A stretch of DNA of 64,000 nucleotides from contig NZ_CP079925.1 of the NCBI RefSeq assembly GCF_019355935.1, forward strand, positions 744,001 to 808,000, written 5' to 3'. Under the pieces are notes generated by a model, which worked only from the letters and a program-made list of their open reading frames with translations, was not told the origin of the DNA and did not search any database. The DNA is from Comamonas sp. Y33R10-2. Lineage in GTDB: Bacteria; Pseudomonadota; Gammaproteobacteria; Burkholderiales; Burkholderiaceae_C. Below are positions 49,267 to 57,901 of this stretch, in pieces. A program made the position numbers and the translations under genes. Within the stretch, counting starts at the first letter, position 1, and each line of letters begins with the position of its first letter.

Positions 49267-50688
49267 ATGAAAAAACCTCGCTCCAGCATTACAAGCACTT
49301 CTAGTGCACAGGCCCAATCTGAACCGCAAGCCGGTTTTAGCTTTAGCCAATCCTTTTTTGAAGGTCTGGTGGACCAGGCTCTGAAACACGCCAAAAAGCT
49401 GGGTGCTACGGACGCCGGAGCCGAGGCTTCCGAGGGCTGCGGCCTCTCGGTCAGCGTGCGCAAAGGCTCGCTGGAGACCGTGGAACGCAACCGCGATAAG
49501 TCGCTTGGCGTGACTGTGTATTTGGGCCAGCGCCGTGGTAATGCCAGTACTTCAGACTTTTCTGAAGCTGCCATTGCTCAAACCGTGCAAGCGGCTTACG
49601 ACATTGCTAAGTTCACTGCCGAAGACCCGTTTGCCAGCTTGCCTGATAGTGCCGACATCGCGCTGCCCGGCACGCACCGTGATCTGCAATTGTTCCACCC
49701 TTGGGACATTAGCAGCGAAGCCGCTGCCGAAATGGCGCTGCGCTGCGAAGAAGCGGCATTCAAGACCCATCGCCGCGTGAGCAACAGTGAAGGCGCTGGT
49801 GTCTCGGCCCAGCAAAGCCACTTTTTCACCGCGCACACCAATGGCTTTCGCGGTGGCTACGCCAGCTCGCGCCACAGCCTGTCGGTTGCGCCCATCGCCA
49901 AGCTGCCTGGCAAGAACGGCGAAATGCAGCGCGACTACTGGTATAGCTCCATGCGCAATGCGGCTGATCTGGCGTCGCCTGAGGCCGTGGGCCGCTACGC
50001 CGCAGAGCGCACGCTAAGCCGTTTGGGGAGCCGCAAGATTCCAACGACTGAATGCCCCGTGCTGTTCGAGTCGCCTCTGGCTGCGGGCTTGTTGGGTGGT
50101 TTTGTTCACGCCATCAGCGGCGGTGCGCTGTACCGCAAGAGCAGCTTCTTGTTAGATTCCTTGGGCAAGCCTGTGTTTCCCAAGCACATTGACATTGAAG
50201 AAGATCCCTTTATTTTGGGCGGCAAGGGCAGCTCACCATTCGACGAAGAAGGCGTGCGTGTGCAGGCCCGTAAGGTGGTGGATGCTGGTCGTGTGGAAGG
50301 CTATTTCCTGTCCAGCTACTCGGCGCGCAAGCTGGGTATGAAGACCACAGGCAATTCGGGTGGTTCGCACAATTTGGTGATGACATCGCGCCGCACCAAA
50401 GCGGGCGATGATTTGGATGCCATGCTCAAAAAGCTGGGCACGGGCCTGTTCGTGGTCGAACTGATGGGCCAAGGCGTGAACTACGTGACCGGAGACTACT
50501 CGCGCGGCGCTAGCGGCTTCTGGGTGGAAAACGGCGAAATTGCATTCCCCGTGGATGAAATTACTATCGCTGGCAACATGAAAGACATGTTCAAGGGCAT
50601 CCAAGCCATTGGTGCCGATGCCTACAACTACGGTGCCAAGACCGTGGGCTCTATCCTCATCAATCGCATGAAGGTGGCGGGCAGCTAG
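49267..50688 (+). CDS. pmbA: Metalloprotease PmbA (TldE)
   Basis: Partner of TldD in a heterodimeric protease that processes small peptides such as microcin and CcdA in Escherichia coli; the metal site is in TldD. The ATG at 49267 is preferred to a GTG at 49243. The 473-residue product shows GLSVSVRKGSLETVERNRDK near residue 60, VNYVTGDYSRGASGFWVENG and GNMKDMFKGI near the C-terminus. No tldD lies in the window. It is divergent from darP and ends at a strong terminator. Confidence 0.95.
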   Translation: MKKPRSSITSTSSAQAQSEPQAGFSFSQSFFEGLVDQALKHAKKLGATDAGAEASEGCGLSVSVRKGSLETVERNRDKSLGVTVYLGQRRGNASTSDFSEAAIAQTVQAAYDIAKFTAEDPFASLPDSADIALPGTHRDLQLFHPWDISSEAAAEMALRCEEAAFKTHRRVSNSEGAGVSAQQSHFFTAHTNGFRGGYASSRHSLSVAPIAKLPGKNGEMQRDYWYSSMRNAADLASPEAVGRYAAERTLSRLGSRKIPTTECPVLFESPLAAGLLGGFVHAISGGALYRKSSFLLDSLGKPVFPKHIDIEEDPFILGGKGSSPFDEEGVRVQARKVVDAGRVEGYFLSSYSARKLGMKTTGNSGGSHNLVMTSRRTKAGDDLDAMLKKLGTGLFVVELMGQGVNYVTGDYSRGASGFWVENGEIAFPVDEITIAGNMKDMFKGIQAIGADAYNYGAKTVGSILINRMKVAGS

Positions 50689-50700
50689 GCTGCTTGAACT

Positions 50701-50733
50701 CACAAAAAAAGCAGCCTCGGCTGCTTTTTTGTG
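50701..50733. terminator. Bidirectional terminator between pmbA and the MarR-like gene
   Basis: CAC followed by A-run and GCAGCC pairs with GGCTGC, a T-run and GTG around a 2-nt loop. It sits between convergent genes. Confidence 0.9.
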
Positions 50734-50748
50734 GATTGCTTAACGCGC

Positions 50749-51102
50749 TTATTTCTCAGTCGCGGCCTCCAAAATGCAGGCGGAGAGCTTTTCAAAATGC
50801 TTGTGCGCATCAGGGCTCAGCTCAATTTGCTTGCGACGAGCATCTTCGGTATCGGCCAGCAAAATCCAGCCTTTTTGGCGCATGGATTTAAGGCGTGTAT
50901 GAATCGTGGCAGGGGACCCCAGCTCGCGCTGCGCCATCAGGTCGCGTACGCACAAGCGCTCGTGGCGTGTGCCCGCGTTGGCAATTTGCTCCAGCAAGCG
51001 CTCTTCAAGCGGATCGAGCGCCGGAAGCAGTGGCAGGTTGCGAATAGTGGACGCCAGCTGCAAAAAGCGCAGATAAATATCGGCAGACAGTGACTTTGGC
51101 AT
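50749..51102 (-). CDS. Small MarR-like winged-helix regulator
   Basis: A 117-residue DNA-binding protein. The central region LCVRDLMAQRELGSPATIHTRLKSMRQKGWILLADTEDARRK-like sequence reads as a winged helix: recognition helix around SPATIHTRLKSMRQKGW and wing around DTEDARRKQIEL. The size is shorter than full MarR (~140) and the N-terminal dimer helices look reduced. It is 94 bp from, and divergent to, the membrane-protein gene at 51197, which is its likeliest target (inference). Confidence 0.82.
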   Translation of the reverse strand: MPKSLSADIYLRFLQLASTIRNLPLLPALDPLEERLLEQIANAGTRHERLCVRDLMAQRELGSPATIHTRLKSMRQKGWILLADTEDARRKQIELSPDAHKHFEKLSACILEAATEK

Positions 51103-51196
51103 GAAAGATCAATGACAGAGATGGGTTCGCCAGTAAATAGCGAGTTATTGGCACCCATAATACTGCGCAGATTGCAAGCAATGTCGGTGACTGGCT

Positions 51197-51751
51197 ATGA
51201 AGAACATTTGGACACATTTTGCAATGGCCGCGATCACGGCCATTTTGTTTCTCATCATGCTGCAGCTCAATATGTGGTTGTTCTCGTGGCTGGAGTTTAC
51301 CGCTGGGGTGAACTGGATCTATCTGCCTGCAGGTGTACGCATGCTTTGCACCTTGCTTTTTGCAGAAGCAGGGGCTGTCGGTTTGCTTGCTGTCTCTTGG
51401 TTTGTTTGTTTTTATTACTTCTTTCCAGATAACTGGGCGCGTTCATTTACGGGCGGCATCGTGGCTACGCTAGCTCCTTATGGGACATTTTGCATAGCGC
51501 GCCACTGGCTGGGCTTGGGTTCATCTTTGAGTCAGCTCACCCCCACGCGATTACTGGCGCTGAGCGCTATTTATGCGTTTGCCAATGCCTTGCTGCATGC
51601 GGGCTTGAACCTTGTTCTGGGCGACGGGGTGCAGTTAGGGCAATTCTTCGTCATGATGGTTGGCGACTTCAACGGAACCCTGATTGTTCTCTACGCCTTT
51701 AAAGCTTTGCTGATGCTGCCAGCCAAAGTGAATCGTTATGAGCTTAAGTAA
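51197..51751 (+). CDS. Membrane protein of unknown function (MASE1-like arrangement)
   Basis: A 184-residue protein with about five hydrophobic segments. The WIYLPAGVRMLCTLLFAEAGAVGL stretch after the first helices resembles the start of MASE1-type sensor domains, but no enzymatic or signalling domain follows. The resemblance is by eye and should be treated as tentative. It lies between the divergent MarR-like gene and an EamA permease on its own strand, 100 bp away. Confidence 0.75.
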   Translation: MKNIWTHFAMAAITAILFLIMLQLNMWLFSWLEFTAGVNWIYLPAGVRMLCTLLFAEAGAVGLLAVSWFVCFYYFFPDNWARSFTGGIVATLAPYGTFCIARHWLGLGSSLSQLTPTRLLALSAIYAFANALLHAGLNLVLGDGVQLGQFFVMMVGDFNGTLIVLYAFKALLMLPAKVNRYELK

Positions 51752-51851
51752 GCCCAAGCGAGTTTCTTTTTGCTATTTTGACCTTGAGGCAACTGCTGCA
51801 TTGGCATACTCAAAGTCTCTCTTTTAAAAGTCCGTAGCAGCGATCCGTGTC

Positions 51852-52766
51852 ATGAGTTCTCCTTCCCAGCCTGCAGGCATGAGCCGCATCGATTGGTTCA
51901 GCGCAATTGTCGTCATCGTGGTTTGGGGGCTTAATTTCGTTGTGATGAAGTGGGGCTTGGACAAAATCTCCCCGCTGCTTCTGTGTGCGCTGCGCTTTGC
52001 TGCAGCATCATTGCCTCTGTTGCTGTTTGTCCGGCCCCCAAAAAATCTCTCGTGGAGCTTGCTCGCGGCTTATGGCTTAGTGCAGGGCGTGGGGCAGTTT
52101 GGTTTGCTGTTTACGGGTATGAAGCTGGGCATGCCTGCGGGCATGGCTTCGGTGGTGCTGCAGACACAGGCATTCATCACCATGCTGATGGCGGCTGCGT
52201 TTTTAAACGAAAAGCCAAGGTCTTGGCAATGGATAGGTTTGCTCATTGCCATTTCTGGGTTGGTGCTGATTGGTACGGCGCATGGCGATGGAGCATCAGA
52301 CATGACTTTGACGGGGTTTGTGCTGACCGTGGGCGCAGCTTTTATGTGGGCCAGCTCAAACCTGCTGACACGCGTGGCGGCCAAACAAGGCTCTTATGAG
52401 CCCGTGTCATTCATCGTCTGGACCAGCGTCTTTCCCATCATTCCTCTTGTACTGTTGGTGTGGTGGATGGAGGGCGGGGATGTCATTACAGCCCAGCTTC
52501 AATCCATTGGCTGGAAGGAAGTCGGTGTGATTGCCTATTTGGCCTTTTTGTCTACTTTGCTGGGCTATGGCTTGTGGACGCGCTTGCTGCAGCGCTATGC
52601 CGCCAGCACGGTAGCCCCCTTGTCGCTGCTGGTGCCGGTGATTGGCCTGTTGTCCGCCATGCTCCTTTTGGGTGAGTCACCGAACAAGCTGCAATGGTTT
52701 GGTACGTTAGGCGTGTTGCTGGGCATGGTGGTGAACCAGTTTGGCGGGCGCTTGATGCGGCGCTGA
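51852..52766 (+). CDS. EamA-family permease, paralogue of the 56-kb gene
   Basis: A ten-helix DMT transporter of 304 residues in two EamA repeats. It contains WGLNFVVMKWGLDKISPLLLCA and GKKLG-free FGLLFTGMKLGMPAGMASVV, nearly the same as the gene at 55914-56864, and resembles EamA-type cysteine/O-acetylserine exporters. The transported compound is not known. No ribosome-binding site is clear; an ATG at residue 10 is also possible. The two paralogues flank the Kef-yqeY-rpsU block in opposite orientation. Confidence 0.9.
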   Translation: MSSPSQPAGMSRIDWFSAIVVIVVWGLNFVVMKWGLDKISPLLLCALRFAAASLPLLLFVRPPKNLSWSLLAAYGLVQGVGQFGLLFTGMKLGMPAGMASVVLQTQAFITMLMAAAFLNEKPRSWQWIGLLIAISGLVLIGTAHGDGASDMTLTGFVLTVGAAFMWASSNLLTRVAAKQGSYEPVSFIVWTSVFPIIPLVLLVWWMEGGDVITAQLQSIGWKEVGVIAYLAFLSTLLGYGLWTRLLQRYAASTVAPLSLLVPVIGLLSAMLLLGESPNKLQWFGTLGVLLGMVVNQFGGRLMRR

Positions 52767-52984
52767 AGCTTTGCTTATGGCTGAGCCTGTGTGCAAGCAG
52801 TTGCATACAGGCTTTTTTGTGAGCGCAATGTGCGCCTGCCTACAGTCGGCCGGGTAAGCCGCTTTAGCTTGAGCTAATAGCGTGCTTGTATGCTTGAACC
52901 GGCTTATGCCCTTTGCATATTTACTGTTCGGTGTGAAGTGGCTGCTTATTAAATATTTAAAAACATAACAGACAAGGAAAGCTT

Positions 52985-54778
52985 ATGGCAGCCGAAGGCA
53001 GTGCAAGCCAGTTGGTAGGAATCGTCACCTTGCTGGGTGCTGCGGTGATTGGAGTGCCGCTGTTCAAGCGCCTGGGCTTGGGCGCGGTGCTGGGCTATCT
53101 TGCTGCAGGTCTGGTGATTGGCCCTTTTGGCTTGGGTTTGCTGACCGATGCGCAGACCATCATTCATGTGGCCGAGTTGGGCGTGGTGATGTTTTTATTT
53201 GTCATCGGGCTAGAGATGAAGCCTTCCCACCTTTGGGGGCTGCGTGGACAAATCTTTGGGCTGGGCAGCATGCAAGTGGTGCTATCGGCACTCTTGCTCA
53301 CAGGGGTTGGCATCGCTTTTGGTTTTTCTTGGCAGGTCGCATTTGTCAGTGGCGCAGGCTTTGTGCTGACTTCTACGGCGATCGTTATGCAAGTGCTTTC
53401 AGATCGTGGTGACCTGCGCGCACCGCGTGGTCAGCGCATGGTGTCTGTCCTGCTGTTTGAAGATCTGCTGATCGTGCCGCTGCTGGCCGTCGTGGCTTTT
53501 TTGGCACCGGCAGAGGCCGCCTCTGCAGCATCGGCATCACCCCTGTGGCAGCGCATCGGTATTGCTCTGCTGTCGTTGGCAGTGTTGGTTGTGGCAGGGC
53601 GCTGGCTGCTCAACCCTATGTTTCGCATTCTGGCTCGCTCCAAGGCGCGCGAGGTGATGACGGCTGCTGCTCTGTTGGTGGTGCTAGGTGCTGCGCTGCT
53701 CATGGAGTGGGGCGGTTTATCCATGGCCATGGGGGCTTTTGTTGCGGGGGTGCTGCTTTCTGAGTCTAGCTTTCGCCATCAACTAGAAGCGGATATTGAG
53801 CCCTTTCGCGGCTTGTTGCTAGGCCTCTTTTTCTTAGGTGTTGGCATGGCGCTGAACCTAGAAGTTGTGGGTCGCAACTGGCCGCTTATTGTGGGTGGTG
53901 TTGTGGCCATGATGCTTGCCAAGTCGCTGTGCATCTATGTGGTGGCTCGCATATCCAATAGCTCCAATGCGGAAGCGATTGATCGTGCCATCTTGATGGC
54001 TCAGGGTGGTGAGTTCGCATTTGTGCTGTTTACTGAAGCGCTCAAGCTAAAGGTTTTGAGCCCAGAGGTGAATGCGAATATGACGGCCATAGTGGTGCTG
54101 TCTATGGCATTAACGCCTTTGGTCATCGTCATGCATCAGCGCATGGCGCGTGCTGAAACGGTCTCCACTGAAGGCGTGGACGTGCCGCAGGATTTGCAAG
54201 GCAATGTGCTCATCATCGGCTTTGGCCGGATAGGGCAAATCGCCAGCCAAGGCTTGCTTGCCAAGAGCGTATCTATCTCCATTATTGACAACGACCCCGA
54301 CACGATTCGCTCTGCGGCGCTCTATGGCTTTAAGGTGTATTACGGCGATGGCGCACGGGCCGATATCTTGCATGCCGCGGGTGCGCATCAAGCGCAAGCC
54401 ATCATGGTTTGCATTAACGATAAGGATGCGACGACGCATATCGTTGAGCATTTGGCTGCTGAATGCCCGCAGGTGCGCGTGATTGTGCGAGCCTTTGATC
54501 GCCAGCATGCGTTGAAGCTGATGCAGCTCAATGCGGAGGTGGTGGTGCGTGAAACCTTTGAGTCCGCCATTGTCATGGGCCGCCAGACATTGAAGGTGCT
54601 GGATGTGCCCGATGAAGAAGCGGATGCACTTATGGAGGAGGTGCGCAGCCGGGATGCGGAACGCTTTGCGATGGAGGTCGCAGGCGGCACGTTTGCTGGT
54701 CGTGCGCTGGTGCTGGGAAATATCGAGCACATTGACCCGCCCCATCATGAGGAGCCTGCTAAAACTGGGGCGTCTTGA
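52985..54778 (+). CDS. Kef-type monovalent cation:proton antiporter with RCK domain
   Basis: A CPA2-family antiporter of 597 residues. Residues ~10-390 form the twelve-helix exchanger, with the GLEMKPSHLWGLR and VLLFEDLLIVPLL regions typical of KefB/KefC/YbaL. Residues ~405-520 form an RCK/TrkA-N domain with GNVLIIGFGRIGQ (NAD-type Rossmann loop). The AAGGA site precedes the ATG. In Kef systems glutathione adducts gate the channel; no KefF/KefG-type ancillary gene is adjacent, so YbaL-like is the closer description. Confidence 0.92.
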   Translation: MAAEGSASQLVGIVTLLGAAVIGVPLFKRLGLGAVLGYLAAGLVIGPFGLGLLTDAQTIIHVAELGVVMFLFVIGLEMKPSHLWGLRGQIFGLGSMQVVLSALLLTGVGIAFGFSWQVAFVSGAGFVLTSTAIVMQVLSDRGDLRAPRGQRMVSVLLFEDLLIVPLLAVVAFLAPAEAASAASASPLWQRIGIALLSLAVLVVAGRWLLNPMFRILARSKAREVMTAAALLVVLGAALLMEWGGLSMAMGAFVAGVLLSESSFRHQLEADIEPFRGLLLGLFFLGVGMALNLEVVGRNWPLIVGGVVAMMLAKSLCIYVVARISNSSNAEAIDRAILMAQGGEFAFVLFTEALKLKVLSPEVNANMTAIVVLSMALTPLVIVMHQRMARAETVSTEGVDVPQDLQGNVLIIGFGRIGQIASQGLLAKSVSISIIDNDPDTIRSAALYGFKVYYGDGARADILHAAGAHQAQAIMVCINDKDATTHIVEHLAAECPQVRVIVRAFDRQHALKLMQLNAEVVVRETFESAIVMGRQTLKVLDVPDEEADALMEEVRSRDAERFAMEVAGGTFAGRALVLGNIEHIDPPHHEEPAKTGAS

Positions 54779-54802
54779 TCCGCTTTCAAAGAGCGCTAAA
54801 GT

Positions 54803-54846
54803 AAAAAAGCTGCTTGCACCCGATGAAGGGAGTCAGCAGCTTTTTT
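54803..54846. terminator. Terminator between the Kef antiporter and yqeY genes
   Basis: AAAAAAGCTGCT pairs exactly with AGCAGCTTTTTT, with a 20-nt loop. It lies between convergent genes and can serve both. Confidence 0.85.
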
Positions 54847-54862
54847 CATGGAGCCGAGCTGA

Positions 54863-55309
54863 TTAGTTGCTCAGTGCAGCCTTCACTGCGGCAGACACCA
54901 GACCCATATCGGCCTTGCCAGCTAGCTGAGTCTTGACGGCGCCCATGACCTTGCCCATGTCGCCGGGGCCGGAAGCACCTAGATCAGCCACGATGGCTTG
55001 CACGGCAGCGGTGATTTCGGCGGCTTCCATGCGCGCGGGCAGGTAGACCTTGAGCACTTCGACTTCGGCTTTTTCAATGTCGGCCAAATCCTGGCGATTG
55101 GCGGACTCAAAAGCGGTGATCGAGTCTTTGCGCTGCTTGAGCAGCTTGTCGACGATGGCGATGATGGCTGCGTCGTCCAGCTCAATGCGCTCGTCCACTT
55201 CCTTTTGCTTCATCGCGGCCTGCAGCAGGCGGATGGTGCCCAAGCGCACGCTGTCCTTGGCGCGCATGGCAGTCTTCATGTCTTCGGTAATCTGGGCTTT
55301 CAAGCTCAT
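54863..55309 (-). CDS. yqeY: GatB/YqeY-domain protein
   Basis: A 148-residue soluble helical protein related to the tail domain of GatB, the amidotransferase subunit. The family core MSLKAQITEDMKTAMRAKD, TIRLLQAAMKQKEVDER and the C-terminal MGKVMGAVKTQLAGKAD are present. A role in tRNA handling is suspected but not established. It lies downstream of rpsU on the same strand, as in many betaproteobacteria, but dnaG and rpoD do not follow. Confidence 0.93.
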   Translation of the reverse strand: MSLKAQITEDMKTAMRAKDSVRLGTIRLLQAAMKQKEVDERIELDDAAIIAIVDKLLKQRKDSITAFESANRQDLADIEKAEVEVLKVYLPARMEAAEITAAVQAIVADLGASGPGDMGKVMGAVKTQLAGKADMGLVSAAVKAALSN

Positions 55310-55460
55310 AACTCTCTCCTAGTGAAGGGCCAAGGCGAAATCGCACGATGATTTTGTTGCCAGCGCTTAACGTACTGTCTGCGCGCAGGCTTCATGTCCT
55401 TGCGCAATTGCACCATGGCTTGAGCGGTCACTGCGCAGTAATCCATTTCGCAGTGGCCAG

Positions 55461-55500
55461 AAAACAAAAAACCCGCGCCTGGCGTCCCGAGCGCGGGTTT
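55461..55500 (-). terminator. Terminator after rpsU
   Basis: AAACCCGCGC pairs with GCGCGGGTTT; on the minus strand a T-run (TTTTTTGTTTT) follows. It lies ~37 bp beyond the rpsU stop, so rpsU can be transcribed without yqeY. Confidence 0.88.
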
Positions 55501-55536
55501 GCGGCTGTTTTACGGCCGGCTAGTCCTAATCAACGA

Positions 55537-55749
55537 TTAGTACAGCTTCTTAGGCAGTTGCATGCTGCGAACGCGCTTGTAATGGCGCTTCACGGCAGCA
55601 GCCTTCTTGCGCTTGCGCTCGGCTGTTGGCTTTTCGTAGAACTCACGTGCGCGCAGGTCTGTCAACAGGCCCAGCTTTTCGATAGTGCGCTTGAAGCGGC
55701 GCAGAGCAACTTCATGAGGTTCGTTTTCTTTGACGCGGATAGTAGTCAT
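55537..55749 (-). CDS. rpsU: 30S ribosomal protein S21
   Basis: Small basic protein of the 30S platform, needed for efficient initiation. The 70-residue product reads [20 protein letters not shown] with the Arg/Lys-rich centre and ends PKKLY, as usual in betaproteobacteria. It is first in an rpsU-yqeY arrangement, with a terminator between the two genes. Confidence 0.97.
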   Translation of the reverse strand: MTTIRVKENEPHEVALRRFKRTIEKLGLLTDLRAREFYEKPTAERKRKKAAAVKRHYKRVRSMQLPKKLY

Positions 55750-55878
55750 TCAATTTCCAGATATATCTGTGCCGACAGAGGGTTCCCGGGAAGATCGCGC
55801 CTAGGAGCCATGAACAGCGGTTTTCCCCGCCACTTTTTAACTAGTATGGCCGACGGGGTAATGCCAGCAAAGTCGAGC

Positions 55879-55884
55879 ATTATA
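55879..55884 (-). promoter_or_regulatory. Candidate -10 box for rpsU
   Basis: Read on the minus strand the hexamer is a perfect TATAAT, about 130 bp upstream of the rpsU ATG. I could not find a good -35 box at the usual spacing, so the call is tentative. Confidence 0.3.
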
Positions 55885-55913
55885 GACTGCGCGGAATGTC
55901 TTTGTTGGATAAC

Positions 55914-56864
55914 TCAGAGTTTGACGCCATTTTTTTTGCTCTTTGTCGGCTGAAAAATGCTGGTTCTTAGTTTGCTCAGCAAGCCAATTCCCTGATTGAT
56001 CAGCATGCCGCACAGCACGATCGCTGCGCCCAACCATTGAAAGCCTGTCGGGTGTTCATCCAAAACAATCAGCGCAGCCAGCAGGCCAATCACAGGCACT
56101 AATAATGAAAATGGAGTGACTGTGGCGGCGGGTAAACGCTGCAGCAGTTGGGTCCATAGGCTGTAGGCCAGCAAGGTGGCGAGCAAGGCGAGGTAGCCAA
56201 TGGCAAACCATGCTGTGCCGTTCATGGCGGATATTTGCCCGGTTACGCCATCCCAGCCGTCTTGCCAGATGGCTAGCGCCGTAAAAGGCAGGATGGGTAC
56301 CAGACTGCTCCAGACAATAAACGGAAAAGGCGCATAACCCGGCGATGCTTGTGCTGCATGGCGAGTGATGAGGTTGGAGACTGCCCACATCAAAGCGGCG
56401 CCCAAGGTGAGGCTAAAGCCCGCAAGTGTCATTTGCTGCGCATCTTGTCCGCGCGCTAGCGCAATGATGACAAGCCCGGCAAAGGTTAACAACAAGCCCA
56501 GCCATTGCGCAGTACGCACGCGCTCATGCAACACCGAAGCGGCAAGAATCAGGGTAAAAAAGGCCTGTGTTTGCATGACGACCGAGGCCATCCCTGCTGT
56601 CATGCCCATCTGCAAGCCTAAAAACAGCAGGCCAAATTGCCCCAGACCTTGTGCCAGCCCGTACGCCACGACATAGCGCCAAGGCATGGCGGGCGGGCGG
56701 ATAAACAGCACAAAGGGCAGTGATGCAGCCATGAAGCGCAAAGCACCCATAACCATGGGGCTGAGGGTTTGCAGGCCCAGCTTCATCACCACAAAGTTCA
56801 AGCCCCAGATGATGATGACAGCCGCGACGCGCAGCCGGTCTGAAGCATTCATTGAAACACTCAT
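55914..56864 (-). CDS. EamA-family permease, last gene of the IclR-linked operon
   Basis: Ten-helix DMT transporter of 316 residues, starting at the ATG (56864) that overlaps the upstream stop as ATGA. It contains WGLNFVVMKLGLQTLSPMVM and GQFGLLFLGLQMGMTAGMAS, matching the paralogue at 51852-52766 over its length. Position at the end of an operon with an oxidase, symporter and dehydrogenases suggests export of a product or intermediate (inference). The C-terminus is Lys-rich. Confidence 0.92.
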   Translation of the reverse strand: MSVSMNASDRLRVAAVIIIWGLNFVVMKLGLQTLSPMVMGALRFMAASLPFVLFIRPPAMPWRYVVAYGLAQGLGQFGLLFLGLQMGMTAGMASVVMQTQAFFTLILAASVLHERVRTAQWLGLLLTFAGLVIIALARGQDAQQMTLAGFSLTLGAALMWAVSNLITRHAAQASPGYAPFPFIVWSSLVPILPFTALAIWQDGWDGVTGQISAMNGTAWFAIGYLALLATLLAYSLWTQLLQRLPAATVTPFSLLVPVIGLLAALIVLDEHPTGFQWLGAAIVLCGMLINQGIGLLSKLRTSIFQPTKSKKNGVKL

Positions 56865-57901
56865 GGTTGAGTGGCCAGCAAGGCTGCGCAAACTGGGCGG
56901 CCTTGGGCTTGGCGGGCCGCAACAAAGGCGTCGAAGGCTTGAGCGCTGGTTTTGCGTGGCACGTAGCCCCATGCTTTGAGAGCTGTGTTCAGTAGTACCG
57001 GGCGATAGCGCAAAAAGTCAAGCTGCTCTGGGCCATAGCGGGAGATGCCAAGGCTTGAGCCCAGCCACAAAGCGCTGCGCAGCAAACTGGCTGGCAAGTT
57101 GAGTGTGTTTTTGCCCAAGCGTGCAGCAATGCCGTGAATGGTGAGAGCACCATCGCCCGCTAAGTTGTAGCACCCGGGTGTAGCACCACTGAGTGCGTGC
57201 AAGATGGCGCCCGTCACGTCCTGATCCCAGATAAAGACAAAGGGACTGTCGCTGCCGCGAATGGCCAATAGGCGAGGCTTTTCAAACAGCGCGGTGATTT
57301 GGTTGTCTACCTTTTCACCCAAGATAGTGCCTATGCGTAGCACGGTTTGAGCAAGTTGTGGATGGTCGGTACGCCACTGCGCGAGCATTTCTTCAACCAA
57401 CCGTTTGTGGTCTGAATAGGCAAAGGCATGATTGCCGCGCAGCGCATGGTGCTCTTCCAGCCAAGTGGGATTATCTGCGTGGTAGCCATAGGCAGCGCCA
57501 CTGGACGAGACCACCACATGTCGCACGCCGCCGGCAACGCAAGCGTTGAGAACGTTGCGGGAGCCATTCACATCCACGTCATATTCCAGCGCGCGGTTGC
57601 TGTCTTTGCCGGGGGTGACGATGGAGGCAAGATGCACGACGGTGTCTATGGCGTGCTCATGAATGACGTTGGCTAAAGCGGGGTCACGCACATCCATTTC
57701 AGCGTAGTGCACGCCGCTGACGCGCCTGTCGGTGGGTACAGCGCGAACATCAAGGGCGACGACATAGGTGTCTGCGCGCTGGCCCAGAGCCTGCACAACG
57801 CTGCGCCCCAAAAAACCATCAGCGCCTGTGATCAAAACCCTCTTGGCTGGCGTTGATGTGGTTGGCGTGAATGTGACTGTTTTAGTTGTGGGAGTGCTCA
57901 T
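56861..57901 (-). CDS. NAD-dependent epimerase/dehydratase (extended SDR)
   Basis: An extended short-chain dehydrogenase of ~346 residues. The start at 57901 overlaps the symporter stop (ATGA); the longer frame to 57988 is unlikely. The Rossmann loop is GADGFLG near residue 25. The active site shows Ser in SSSGAAYG and Tyr/Lys in YSDHK. The family includes sugar epimerases and 3-beta-hydroxysteroid dehydrogenases, so a sugar need not be the substrate. The first ~20 residues are Thr-rich and unusual. Fourth gene of the operon. Confidence 0.9.
   Translation of the reverse strand: MSTPTTKTVTFTPTTSTPAKRVLITGADGFLGRSVVQALGQRADTYVVALDVRAVPTDRRVSGVHYAEMDVRDPALANVIHEHAIDTVVHLASIVTPGKDSNRALEYDVDVNGSRNVLNACVAGGVRHVVVSSSGAAYGYHADNPTWLEEHHALRGNHAFAYSDHKRLVEEMLAQWRTDHPQLAQTVLRIGTILGEKVDNQITALFEKPRLLAIRGSDSPFVFIWDQDVTGAILHALSGATPGCYNLAGDGALTIHGIAARLGKNTLNLPASLLRSALWLGSSLGISRYGPEQLDFLRYRPVLLNTALKAWGYVPRKTSAQAFDAFVAARQAQGRPVCAALLATQP

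Noticed and set aside
55348..55953. 201-codon plus-strand frame across rpsU
   Set aside because: It is antisense to rpsU and its terminator, with no recognisable protein features.
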